35,300 nt of DNA from Nesterenkonia sp. E16_10. Lineage in GTDB: Bacteria > Actinomycetota > Actinomycetes > Actinomycetales > Micrococcaceae. The position numbers and the translations under genes are program-made. The stretch lies in contig NZ_JADPSA010000003.1 of NCBI RefSeq assembly GCF_017347085.1, forward strand, positions 36,204 to 71,503, written 5' to 3'. Below the pieces are notes generated by a model. That model had not been told where the DNA came from, searched no databases, and saw nothing but the letters and a program-made list of their open reading frames with translations. This document shows, piece after piece, positions 22,410-30,069 of the stretch. Within the stretch, counting starts at the first letter, position 1; each line of letters begins with the position of its first letter.

Positions 22410-23588
22410 ATGACAGCGGAGCAGCGTCCCGCCGAGGCCGCCTGGGACCGGCTGCTGGCCACCCTCGAGGCCGACGGCAGCATCCTCGAGCAGACCATCC
22501 ACACCATCCGCACCACGGTGCCCGGCTACATGGACGTCCCCACCGCCGCCCTGGAAGCCTCCGTGCGGCGCAACATCGCCCTGAGCATCCGCACCATCCG
22601 GGCCGGATTCGAACCCTGCCACGACGACGTCGCCGAGGCCGACGCCCTGGCCTCGGAGCGGCACGCCCAGGGCGTGCCCGTGGGCAGCGTGCTCGCCGGC
22701 TTCCGAGCCTGCATGTCGGTGATCCTGCACCGGATGCTGGACCACGCCCCGGACCACGGCATTCCGGCGGATCAGGTCCTGGCCTCCTCCACCCTGCTGT
22801 GGGAGCTGGGGGACGTGTTCTCAACTCGGGCGGTGCTGGTCTACCAGGACCGGGACGTCTCGCGAGCGCTGGCCGACTCCACCCGGCGGGCGTCCTGGAT
22901 CGGCGAGGCCGTGGCCACCCAGATGGACCCGACCGAGCTCGCCCGCGGCGCCGCCCTCTACGACGTGCCCACCGCCGCCTCGCTGTGTGCGCTGGCCGCG
23001 GAATCGCGGCCGGAGGCAGACCTGGAACAGCAGCGGCGGCTCCAGGAATGGGCCGAACAGGCTGGACTGCGGGTGCTCACCGCGGTGCGCGCCGGGATGC
23101 TGGTGGGCATCCTCATCGGCGAGCCGCCGCTGAGCGCGGAGCCGGAGCGGCTGACCATCGGGCTCGGCCCGGCGGTGGGCCTGGAGGAGCTGCCGCGATC
23201 CTTCGAATCCGCTTCCGCCGCGCTGCGCGCCGCCGCGGCCGTGGGACAGACCGGGGTGGTGGACCTGGAGCGCCTGTCCTGGCGGGCCGGGGTCCACGCC
23301 AGCCCGGAGGTCACCGCACTGCTGCAGGAACGCCACCTGCAGCCGCTGGTCGAGGCCGGCGTGTTCGGCGAGCATGTGCTCGAGGCCGTGGAGGCCTACC
23401 TGCACCACCGGATGAACATCCCGCGGGCCGCCCACAGCATCCCGGTGCACGTCAACACGCTGCGCTACCGGTTGCAGAGGTTCCAGGAGTTCACCGGTGC
23501 GGACCTCGGAGACCTCGACACCCTCGTCGAGCTGTCCTGGGCGCTCGCCGCCCGTCGGGGCACCCTCCCCCGCGAGACGCGTTCGTAG
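22410..23588 (+). CDS. PucR/CdaR-type transcriptional regulator
   Basis: A 392-residue regulator. The C-terminal HTH of the PucR family is clear: VEAYLHHRMNIPRAAHSIPVHVNTLRYRLQRFQEFTGADL (about residues 327-367). It is preceded by a GGDEF-related/CdaR-like middle domain (TIGLGPAVGLEELPRSFESASAALRAA) and an N-terminal helical domain (about 10-150) like the RsbR-type N-terminus of such regulators. The start at 22410 follows a -10 hexamer by 7 bp; the ATG at 22398 would add MVSH. It stands between the divergent transporter and the plus-strand permease-dehydrogenase-CoA-transferase-thiolase genes, so it is the likely local regulator, probably an activator sensing a short-chain acid or ketone body. 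The effector is inferred from context only. Confidence 0.88.
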   Translation: MTAEQRPAEAAWDRLLATLEADGSILEQTIHTIRTTVPGYMDVPTAALEASVRRNIALSIRTIRAGFEPCHDDVAEADALASERHAQGVPVGSVLAGFRACMSVILHRMLDHAPDHGIPADQVLASSTLLWELGDVFSTRAVLVYQDRDVSRALADSTRRASWIGEAVATQMDPTELARGAALYDVPTAASLCALAAESRPEADLEQQRRLQEWAEQAGLRVLTAVRAGMLVGILIGEPPLSAEPERLTIGLGPAVGLEELPRSFESASAALRAAAAVGQTGVVDLERLSWRAGVHASPEVTALLQERHLQPLVEAGVFGEHVLEAVEAYLHHRMNIPRAAHSIPVHVNTLRYRLQRFQEFTGADLGDLDTLVELSWALAARRGTLPRETRS

Positions 23589-23627
23589 CCAGCTACCAAA
23601 TCACCGCTGCACTGTTGAACGAAAGAA

Positions 23628-23643
23628 TGTAGCGCAGGTCACA
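23628..23643. promoter_or_regulatory. Degenerate CRP/GlxR-like site upstream of the permease
   Basis: TGTAGCGCAGGTCACA: one perfect half (TCACA) and one weak half (TGTAG). It is in the 128-bp gap before the ketone-body genes, which otherwise shows only TTGAAC (23615-23620) as a possible -35 and no convincing -10. Confidence 0.3.
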
Positions 23644-23716
23644 TCGGGGCACGCATGCTGAACGTTGACGCCGAGACGGGCGTCACACGCTCACCACCCT
23701 CCCTGAGGAGACCCCC

Positions 23717-25129
23717 ATGATCCTGGGCATCGTCGGCATCATTTTGTCCCTGCTGCTGCTCGTCACCCTCGCCTATCGCGGCGTGCCGGTGATCCTCGCC
23801 GCTCCCATCTCCGCGGTCGTCTGCGTGCTCTTCTCCGGGGCTCCGATCCTGGCGTCCTACACCGAGGTGTTCATGCCAGCGATGGCCGGCTTCGTGGGCA
23901 GCTGGTTCCCGATCTTCCTGACCGGTGCGATCTTCGGGGTGCTGATGACCGTGACCGGCTACGCCGAGTCGATCGCGCGCACCGTGACCGGCTGGATCGG
24001 AAGCCGCAGGGCGATCGCCGCGACGGTGATCACCTCCGCGCTGATGACCTACGGCGGGATCAGCCTCTTCGTGGTCGCGTTCGTGATGTATCCGCTGGCC
24101 CGCGAGCTGTTCCGCGTCGCTGACATCCCGCGCCGGCTGATCCCGGGCACCATCGCCCTGGGCATCTTCACCTTCACCATGACCGCGCTGCCCGGTTCCC
24201 CGCAGGTCCAGAACATCATCCCCGGTCAGTTCTTCGGCACCGGCGCCTGGGCCGGCCCGGGAGTGGGCGTCCTGGGCGGGACCCTGATCTTCGGCCTGGG
24301 CCTGGTGTGGCTGGAGCACCGCCGTCGCAGCCTGATCTCCAAGGGCGAGCACTTCGAGTCCGCGGAGTCCAAGAAGGTCATCGGAGGATCTGCCGACGAC
24401 GGCTCCTCGGTCACCACCACGATCGCCCCGCCCAACCGTCTGGTCCCCTTCCTGCCGCTGCTGACCGTCTTCGCGGTGAACTTCGCCTGCACCCTGTTGA
24501 TCTTCCCGGCCCTGGACTGGTCCTATCTGCAGGAGGACACCTTCGGAGCCATCAGCTACGACACCCGCGCCGGCCTGTGGGCCGTGCTGGTGGGCATCGT
24601 GAGCGCCATCGCGCTGATCATCGCGATGAACTTCGGCAAGTGGAGCACCCTGAAGGTCGGATTCAACGACGGCGTCAAGCGCTCCATGCTGCCGATCTTC
24701 TCCACCGCCTCCGAGGTCGGCTACGGCGCCGTCGTCGCCTCGGTGGCCGCCTTCGCCGTGGTCCGCGACTCGGTCTTCGGCATGGGCGCCAACGCGCTGG
24801 TGACCTCCGTGGTCACCACCTCGATCACCGCCGGGCTCACCGGTTCCTCCTCCGGCGGCATGACCATCGCCCTAAACGCCCTGGGCGCGGACCTGCGCGC
24901 CATGGCCGAGGCCGAGGGCATCAGCCTGGAGATGATGCACCGACTCACCGCCATGGCCGCCGGCGGCCTGGACACGCTGCCGCACTCCGGCGCCGTGGTC
25001 ACGCTGCTGATCGTCTGCGGCCTCACCCATCGTCAGTCCTATAAGGACATCGCCATGGTCACGCTGGTCATCCCGGTGCTGGTCGTCGTGGCCCTGATCG
25101 CTCTGGTCTCGGCCGTGGGCGGGTTCTGA
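23717..25129 (+). CDS. GntP-family permease, probable 3-hydroxybutyrate transporter
   Basis: A 470-residue membrane protein of the GntP gluconate/hydroxybutyrate permease family. About 12 hydrophobic segments are seen, starting IVGIILSLLLLVTLAYRGVPVILAAPISA. Family features include GSRRAIAATVITSALMTYGGISLFVVAFVMYPLARELF, TMTALPGSPQVQNIIPGQFFGT and the C-terminal GLTGSSSGGMTIALNALGADL...GGLDTLPHSGAVVTLL. The last blocks are typical of the hydroxybutyrate-permease branch. A hydrophilic loop lies at about 210-240. The ATG follows GAGGAG at 6 bp. The next gene is 3-hydroxybutyrate dehydrogenase, so D-3-hydroxybutyrate is the most likely substrate (inference from context). Confidence 0.9.
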   Translation: MILGIVGIILSLLLLVTLAYRGVPVILAAPISAVVCVLFSGAPILASYTEVFMPAMAGFVGSWFPIFLTGAIFGVLMTVTGYAESIARTVTGWIGSRRAIAATVITSALMTYGGISLFVVAFVMYPLARELFRVADIPRRLIPGTIALGIFTFTMTALPGSPQVQNIIPGQFFGTGAWAGPGVGVLGGTLIFGLGLVWLEHRRRSLISKGEHFESAESKKVIGGSADDGSSVTTTIAPPNRLVPFLPLLTVFAVNFACTLLIFPALDWSYLQEDTFGAISYDTRAGLWAVLVGIVSAIALIIAMNFGKWSTLKVGFNDGVKRSMLPIFSTASEVGYGAVVASVAAFAVVRDSVFGMGANALVTSVVTTSITAGLTGSSSGGMTIALNALGADLRAMAEAEGISLEMMHRLTAMAAGGLDTLPHSGAVVTLLIVCGLTHRQSYKDIAMVTLVIPVLVVVALIALVSAVGGF

Positions 25130-25232
25130 TCCACCGGGCGAGCTGGCCTCCCTGCGACCCACCTCACCGCACCCCTCCCCGGTTCCTCCGGCACCCCGCG
25201 TTTCAATCCTCACCCCTTGAAGAAGGAGCATC

Positions 25233-26030
25233 ATGGACCCGCACACCACTCGCAGCTCACCCCTCCCGGCCGGCGCGCTGACCGGCCGCCGCGCCGTCGT
25301 CACCGGCGGAGCCTCGGGCATCGGGGCGGCCTGCGTGCGGGCCTTCGCCGCCGCCGGTGCGCAGGTGACCGTCTGTGACCGCGACGGCGCGGCCGCCGAA
25401 GCCCTGGCCGCAGAGATCGGCGGCAGCTCATGGACGGTGGATCTCTCCGAGACCACGGCCCTTCAGGAGCTCGGCGCCGAGACCGGGATCCCCGAGGCCG
25501 ACATCCTGGTCAACAACGCCGGCATCCAGCGGGTCGCTCCGCTGCATGAGTTCGACCCCGAGGCGTGGCGGCTCATGCACCGGCTGATGGTGGAGTCCCC
25601 GTTCCTGCTGATCCGCGCCGCGCTGCCAGGCATGTACGCCCGCGGCTTCGGCCGGATCCTGAACATCTCCTCGGTCCATGGACTGCGGGCCAGCCCGTAC
25701 AAGTCCGCCTACGTCAGCGCCAAGCATGCCCTGGAAGGCCTCTCCAAGGTCACCGCCCTGGAGGGCGCCGAGCACGGGGTGACCTCGAACTGCCTCAACC
25801 CGGCCTATGTGCGCACCCCGCTGGTGGAGAAGCAGATCGCCGACCAGGCCCGCATCCACGGGATCGCCGAGGACCAGGTGGTCGAGCAGATCATGCTCAC
25901 CGAATCCGCGGTGAAGCGTCTGGTGGAGCCCGAGGAGGTGGCCTCGCTGGCCACCTGGCTGGCCTCCGACTCCGCCGGTATGGTGACCGGCACGTCCTAC
26001 GCCATGGACGGAGGCTGGACGGCGAGCTGA
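25233..26030 (+). CDS. bdhA: 3-hydroxybutyrate dehydrogenase (SDR family)
   Basis: A 265-residue short-chain dehydrogenase oxidising D-3-hydroxybutyrate to acetoacetate with NAD. The cofactor motif is TGGASGIG (24-31), the structural motif NNAG (94-97), and the catalytic residues are Ser146/147 in NISSVHG, Tyr160 and Lys164 in SAYVSAKHALEG. NPAYVRTPLVEKQIADQA and the Q-rich lid (HGIAEDQVVEQIML) are characteristic of the 3-hydroxybutyrate dehydrogenase subgroup, as is the VHGLRASPYKSAY block. The start at 25233 is 4 bp after AAGGAG. It lies between the permease and the CoA-transferase genes, giving the first catabolic step of the module. Confidence 0.92.
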   Translation: MDPHTTRSSPLPAGALTGRRAVVTGGASGIGAACVRAFAAAGAQVTVCDRDGAAAEALAAEIGGSSWTVDLSETTALQELGAETGIPEADILVNNAGIQRVAPLHEFDPEAWRLMHRLMVESPFLLIRAALPGMYARGFGRILNISSVHGLRASPYKSAYVSAKHALEGLSKVTALEGAEHGVTSNCLNPAYVRTPLVEKQIADQARIHGIAEDQVVEQIMLTESAVKRLVEPEEVASLATWLASDSAGMVTGTSYAMDGGWTAS

Positions 26031-26072
26031 GCCGGCCATCACGCCGAGAGCTCCCGGCCAGCCGCACGGTCC

Positions 26073-26165
26073 CCCGAGTCAACAGCAGTTCCCGAGTCCC
26101 TGAAGTCCCTGAGTCAGCAGCAGTCCCTGAGTCGCTGAAGCCCCGAGTCCCTGAAACCCTGAGGA
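26073..26165. repeat. Degenerate ~17-bp repeat array before the CoA-transferase gene
   Basis: CCC(T)GAGTC-type units begin at 26073, 26091, 26107, 26125, 26142 and 26158, separated by 9-bp stretches such as AGCAGCAGT and CTGAAG. The array fills the gap between the dehydrogenase and the CoA-transferase and ends in the GAGGAGG ribosome binding site. Confidence 0.7.
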
Positions 26166-26171
26166 GGGCCC

Positions 26172-26954
26172 ATGACCATCGATAAGACCGTGACCACCGC
26201 CGCCGAGGCCGTGGCCGACATCCCCGACGGCGCCTCGCTCGCCGTAGGAGGCTTCGGCCTCTCCGGGAATCCGATCCAGCTCATCGAGGCGCTGCTCGAG
26301 CAGGGTGCCTCCGGGCTCTCCGTGGCGTCGAACAACTGCGGCGTGGACGGCTGGGGCCTGGGCGTGCTGCTCGCGGCGCGCCGGATCGTGAAGATGACCT
26401 CCTCCTATGTCGGAGAGAACAAGGAGTTCGCCCGGCAGTATCTGGAGGGCGAGCTGGAGCTGGAGCTGGTCCCGCAGGGCACTCTGGCGGAGAAGATGCG
26501 CGCAGGCGGAGCCGGGATCCCGGCGTTCTACACCCGTTCCGGCGTGGGCACGCAGGTCGCCGAGGGCGGCATCCCGATGACCTACGACGGATCCGGCGGC
26601 GTGGCGAAGCAGTCCGCACCCAAGGAGGTCCGGCCCTTCACGATCCACGACGGCCGTGCACTCGAGTTCGTCCTGGAGGAGTCGATCGTGACCGACTTCT
26701 CCCTGGTCCACGCCCAGCGCGGTGACCGGCACGGCAACCTGGTGTTCAACAAGGCCGCCCGGCAGTTCAGCCCCGACGCCGCGATGGCGAGCCGGGTCTG
26801 CATCGCCCAGGTGGAGGAGCTGGTGGAGCCCGGAGAGATCGACCCCGACGCCGTGCACCTGCCCGGGGTCTTCGTGCACCGGATCGTAGAGGTCGGGTCT
26901 GAGATCGACAAGCCCATCGAGAAGCGCACCGTCCGCAGCGACGAGAAGGAGTGA
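26172..26954 (+). CDS. scoA: 3-oxoacid CoA-transferase subunit A
   Basis: A 260-residue alpha subunit of succinyl-CoA:3-ketoacid (or acetyl-CoA:acetoacetate) CoA-transferase, which activates acetoacetate to acetoacetyl-CoA. The N-terminus carries the family motif [21 protein letters not shown], followed by [15 protein letters not shown] and the conserved [45 protein letters not shown]. These point to the SCOT type rather than AtoD. The start follows GAGGAGG. Subunit B begins 7 bp after the stop, with its AAGGAG overlapping the end of this gene, so the two are coupled. Confidence 0.95.
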   Translation: MTIDKTVTTAAEAVADIPDGASLAVGGFGLSGNPIQLIEALLEQGASGLSVASNNCGVDGWGLGVLLAARRIVKMTSSYVGENKEFARQYLEGELELELVPQGTLAEKMRAGGAGIPAFYTRSGVGTQVAEGGIPMTYDGSGGVAKQSAPKEVRPFTIHDGRALEFVLEESIVTDFSLVHAQRGDRHGNLVFNKAARQFSPDAAMASRVCIAQVEELVEPGEIDPDAVHLPGVFVHRIVEVGSEIDKPIEKRTVRSDEKE

Positions 26955-26961
26955 CCGCGTC

Positions 26962-27618
26962 ATGACCACCGAAACCCACGCAGGCTGGACCCGCGAGCAG
27001 ATGGCCGCCCGCGCCGCCCAGGAGCTTCCCGACGGCGCCTATGTGAACCTGGGCATCGGCATGCCCACCCTGATCCCGAACCACATCCCGGCCGAGCGCA
27101 CCGTGGTGCTCCAGTCCGAAAACGGCATCCTCGGCGTGGGGCCCTACCCCACCGAGGACGCCGTGGACCCGGACCTGATCAACGCCGGCAAGGAGACCGT
27201 CACCGTGCTCCCCGGGGCGTCGTTCTTCGACTCCTCCACCAGCTTCGGAATGATCCGCGGCGGCAAGATCGACGTCGCCGTCCTGGGCGGCATGCAGGTC
27301 GCGGAGAACGGCGACCTCGCCAACTGGATGGTGCCCGGCAAGATGGTCAAGGGCATGGGCGGCGCCATGGACCTGGTCCACGGCGCGGAGCGGGTCATCT
27401 GCCTGATGGACCACGTGGCCAAGGACGGCTCACCGAAGATCCTTCCCGCCTGCACCCTGCCGCTGACCGGGAAGTCCGTGGTGGACCGGATCATCACCGA
27501 CCTGGCCGTCATCGACGTCGTGGGCACCGAGGCCGAGCCACGCATGAAGCTGGTCGAGACCGCACCGGGAGTGAGCCCGGAGCAGGTGCGCGAAGCCACC
27601 GGCGTCGAACTGCACTGA
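26962..27618 (+). CDS. scoB: 3-oxoacid CoA-transferase subunit B
   Basis: A 218-residue beta subunit carrying the catalytic glutamate, which forms the enzyme-CoA thioester, in [14 protein letters not shown] (Glu near residue 53). Other hallmarks: [47 protein letters not shown] and [24 protein letters not shown]. Length is typical of separate B subunits. It pairs with subunit A just upstream. A 19-bp tandem repeat array and then the thiolase follow. Confidence 0.95.
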   Translation: MTTETHAGWTREQMAARAAQELPDGAYVNLGIGMPTLIPNHIPAERTVVLQSENGILGVGPYPTEDAVDPDLINAGKETVTVLPGASFFDSSTSFGMIRGGKIDVAVLGGMQVAENGDLANWMVPGKMVKGMGGAMDLVHGAERVICLMDHVAKDGSPKILPACTLPLTGKSVVDRIITDLAVIDVVGTEAEPRMKLVETAPGVSPEQVREATGVELH

Positions 27619-27624
27619 AACACC

Positions 27625-27695
27625 TCACATCCATCGAGGCACCGCACATCCAACAAGGCACCGCACATCCACCGCGGCACCGCACATGATATGTG
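27625..27695. repeat. 19-bp tandem repeats before the thiolase gene
   Basis: Three units (27625-27643, 27644-27662, 27663-27681) of the form (G/T)CACATCCA-N5-GGCACC, and a partial fourth that turns into the dyad CACAT-gat-ATGTG (27683-27695). It starts 6 bp after subunit B and fills half the gap to the thiolase. The function is unknown; the final dyad could be an operator or small hairpin. Confidence 0.8.
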
Positions 27696-27740
27696 TGGTC
27701 CAGAACACCCTTGAGTCGTCTTGAACATGAAGGAGCACCC

Positions 27741-28925
27741 ATGACATCCGGTTCCGTGATCCTCGGAGGCAGCCGCACCCCGATCGGCAAGCTGATGGGT
27801 GGGCTCTCCTCACTCACCGCGGCCCAGCTCGGCTCGGCCGCGATCAGCAGCGCGCTGCAGAAGACCGGGGTCCGCCCCGACCAGGTCGACTACGTCATCA
27901 TGGGGCAGGTCATCCAGGCCGGAGCCGGACAGAACCCGGCCCGCACCGCCGCCCTGGGCGCCGAGATCCCGGGCCATGTGCCAGCGATCACGGTCAATAA
28001 GGTCTGCCTCTCCGGACTGAGCGCCATCGCCTACGCGGATCAGCTGATCCGCGCGGGCGAGTGTGAGCTGGTGGTGGCCGGCGGCATGGAATCGATGTCC
28101 AATGCGCCCCACCTGCTGCCGGGCTCCCGCAAGGGCTTCACCTATGGGGACACGAAGCTGGTCGATTCGATGGCCTATGACGCGCTCTTCGATCAGGCCA
28201 CGCAGCAGAGCATGGGAGCCCTGACCGAGTCCTGCAACACCGCGGACACGGAGGTCTCCCGGGCGGAGCAGGACCAGGTGGCGGCACTCTCCCATGAGCG
28301 CGCGGCTGCGGCCTGGGAGAACGGAGTCTTCGACGAGGAGGTCACCCCCGTCCAGGTGCCCCAGCGCAAGGGCGATCCCCTCCAGGTCAGCCGCGATGAG
28401 GGCATCCGAGAAGGCACCACGGCCGAATCCCTGGGCAGGCTGCGCCCCGCGTTCGACAAGCAGGGCACGATCACGGCCGCCTCTGCCTCGCAGATCTCCG
28501 ATGGTGCCTGCGCGGTCATCGTGACCACCCCGGAGAAGGCCCGGGAACTCGGCCTCACTCCCCTGGCGCAGATCGGCGCCTACGGGATGGTGGCCGGCCC
28601 GGACTCCTCTCTGCAGCTGCAGCCGGCGAACGCCATCGCGGAGGCCTGCCGGAAGCAGGGCATCAGCCCGGAGTCGCTGGATCTGGTGGAGATCAATGAG
28701 GCCTTCGCGGCCGTGGGCGCGGCCTCGGCCCGGCAGCTGGGCCTCGCCCAGGAGAAGCTCAACGTCAACGGCGGCGCCATCGCCCTGGGGCACCCGGTGG
28801 GGATGTCCGGGGCGCGCCTGGTGCTGCACCTGGCTCTGGAGCTCTCCCGCCGGGGCGGCGGCACCGGAGCCGCAGGCCTGTGCGGCGGCGGAGGCCAGGG
28901 CGACGCCCTGATCCTCACCGTGTAA
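27741..28925 (+). CDS. Acetyl-CoA C-acetyltransferase (thiolase)
   Basis: A 394-residue thiolase cleaving acetoacetyl-CoA with CoA into two acetyl-CoA (and able to run the reverse condensation). The nucleophile is Cys89 in [12 protein letters not shown]. The remaining active-site blocks are [30 protein letters not shown] (His) and [12 protein letters not shown] (second Cys). Length and the GAGQNPAR and [11 protein letters not shown] motifs are typical of biosynthetic/degradative acetyl-CoA acetyltransferases. The ATG at 27741 follows AAGGAG at 5 bp. It is the last gene of the module; palindrome copy 4 begins 12 bp after the stop. Confidence 0.95.
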   Translation: MTSGSVILGGSRTPIGKLMGGLSSLTAAQLGSAAISSALQKTGVRPDQVDYVIMGQVIQAGAGQNPARTAALGAEIPGHVPAITVNKVCLSGLSAIAYADQLIRAGECELVVAGGMESMSNAPHLLPGSRKGFTYGDTKLVDSMAYDALFDQATQQSMGALTESCNTADTEVSRAEQDQVAALSHERAAAAWENGVFDEEVTPVQVPQRKGDPLQVSRDEGIREGTTAESLGRLRPAFDKQGTITAASASQISDGACAVIVTTPEKARELGLTPLAQIGAYGMVAGPDSSLQLQPANAIAEACRKQGISPESLDLVEINEAFAAVGAASARQLGLAQEKLNVNGGAIALGHPVGMSGARLVLHLALELSRRGGGTGAAGLCGGGGQGDALILTV

Positions 28926-28937
28926 CCCACCCCCACG

Positions 28938-29011
28938 CGTTGAGGGGCTGATTCTGCGATCAGTTGAGGCCGAAAACCGCCTCAGATACTCGCAGAATCA
29001 GCCCCTCAACG
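28938..29011. repeat. 74-bp palindromic element, copy 4
   Basis: A perfect 22-bp outer stem that differs from copy 1 on both arms at paired positions: GGCTGATTCTGCG on the left matches CGCAGAATCAGCC on the right. The core GGCCGAAAACCGC is retained. It lies between the convergent thiolase and ANTAR-regulator genes (12 and 19 bp from their stops), where it may also end both transcripts. The right flank is G-rich. Confidence 0.95.
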
Positions 29012-29030
29012 GGGACGGGAACGCAGGGGG

Positions 29031-29753
29031 TTACTTCAGGTAGGGCGGGGAGTCCGTCATCTGGTCGACCACGGTCTCGGCGACCTCGCGCATCGAGAGT
29101 CGGCGATCCATCGAGGTCTTCTGGATCCAGCGGAAGGCCTCGGGCTCGGTGAGGCCCATCTTCGTGGTGAGCAGGGACTTGGCCCGCTCCACCAGCTTGC
29201 GGGTCTCGAACTTGTCCGCCAGCGAGGTGACCTCGTCCTCCAGGGCGCGGATCTCGTCGAAGCGCGCCATGGCGACCTCGATCGCCGGGATCAGGTCATT
29301 CTCGGTGAAGGGCTTGACCACATAGGCCATGGCCCCGGCCTCGCGGGCCGATTCGACCAGGTCGCGCTGGGAGAAGGCGGTCAGCATGACCACCGGGGCG
29401 ATCCGCTCCTCGGCGATGAGCTGCGCCGCGGTGATCCCGTCCATGATGGGCATCTTCACGTCCATCACCACCAGGTCCGGCTCGGTCTCCCGGGCCAGTT
29501 CGACGGCGCGTTCGCCGTTGTCGGCCTCGCCCACGACGTCGTAGCCGGCGCCGGTGAGGATCTCGACGATGTCGAGCCGGATGAGGGTCTCGTCCTCGGC
29601 GACCAGCACCCGGCGCGGCGCGGCGCCGCGCTCGGCCTCGGCAGCAGGCGCAGCAGCCGTCTCGGCAGCCGACGCAGCGGCCGTCTCAGGGGCGGCGTGG
29701 GATGCTGCTGCCGCGGATGCGCTCTCGCCGGCGCCCGGAGTCTGTTCGCTCAC
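29031..29753 (-). CDS. pdtaR: PdtaR-type response regulator with ANTAR domain
   Basis: A 240-residue cytoplasmic response regulator that acts on RNA. Residues 1-45 are an Ala/Glu-rich unstructured tail. The receiver domain (about 48-165) has the acidic pocket VAEDE, phospho-acceptor Asp98 in VVMDVKMPIMDG, Thr124 and Lys147 in VVKPF. The ANTAR domain (about 175-235) follows, with KLVERAKSLLTTKMGLTEPEAFRWIQKTSMDRRLSMREVAE. ANTAR proteins bind paired hairpins in nascent RNA and prevent termination. This is the Rv1626/PdtaR type, usually activated by a PdtaS kinase that is not in the window. I chose the GTG at 29753, preceded by AAGGAG; longer frames translate the tRNA-Leu gene and are false. pyk and gltBD lie upstream on the same strand. 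Confidence 0.93.
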   Translation of the reverse strand: MSEQTPGAGESASAAAASHAAPETAAASAAETAAAPAAEAERGAAPRRVLVAEDETLIRLDIVEILTGAGYDVVGEADNGERAVELARETEPDLVVMDVKMPIMDGITAAQLIAEERIAPVVMLTAFSQRDLVESAREAGAMAYVVKPFTENDLIPAIEVAMARFDEIRALEDEVTSLADKFETRKLVERAKSLLTTKMGLTEPEAFRWIQKTSMDRRLSMREVAETVVDQMTDSPPYLK

Positions 29754-29837
29754 CGTTCTCCTTCTGGTCCCTGACCGCCGTGCCGGGAGTCTCTCCCGGA
29801 GGGGACGCTCCCCGTGCTGGGCTGGTCGTCGTCGTGC

Positions 29838-29921
29838 TGGTGCCCGAAGTGGGACTCGAACCCACACACCAGTGGTACCGCATTTTGAGTGCGGCGCGTC
29901 TACCGATTCCGCCATTCGGGC
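29838..29921 (-). tRNA. tRNA-Leu (CAA)
   Basis: A class II tRNA with a long variable arm on the minus strand. The acceptor GCCCGAA pairs with TTCGGGC, the anticodon stem CCGCA/TGCGG encloses CTCAAAA (anticodon CAA), and the T-arm has GGTTCGAGTCC. The discriminator is A and CCA is encoded (29838-29840). It lies 84 bp upstream of pdtaR; two small hairpins occupy the gap. Confidence 0.97.
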
Positions 29922-30069
29922 TGAACCGAGGAGGTCAGGGCCTCCCCGGCGCTCATGCCGCCCGCGGCGGGGGTCTTCTCAGACTCCCCGACGTGGACGG
30001 CACCAGCTTACCTCGGCCTGGGCCCGAGCATTGAATCTCTGCCGTGCCGCGCTGACCGGCGGCTGCCGA

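Noticed and set aside
29754-29915. N-terminal extension of the ANTAR regulator (MAESVDAPHSKCG...)
   Set aside because: These residues are the translation of the tRNA-Leu gene, a common false start. The GTG at 29753 has its own AAGGAG.
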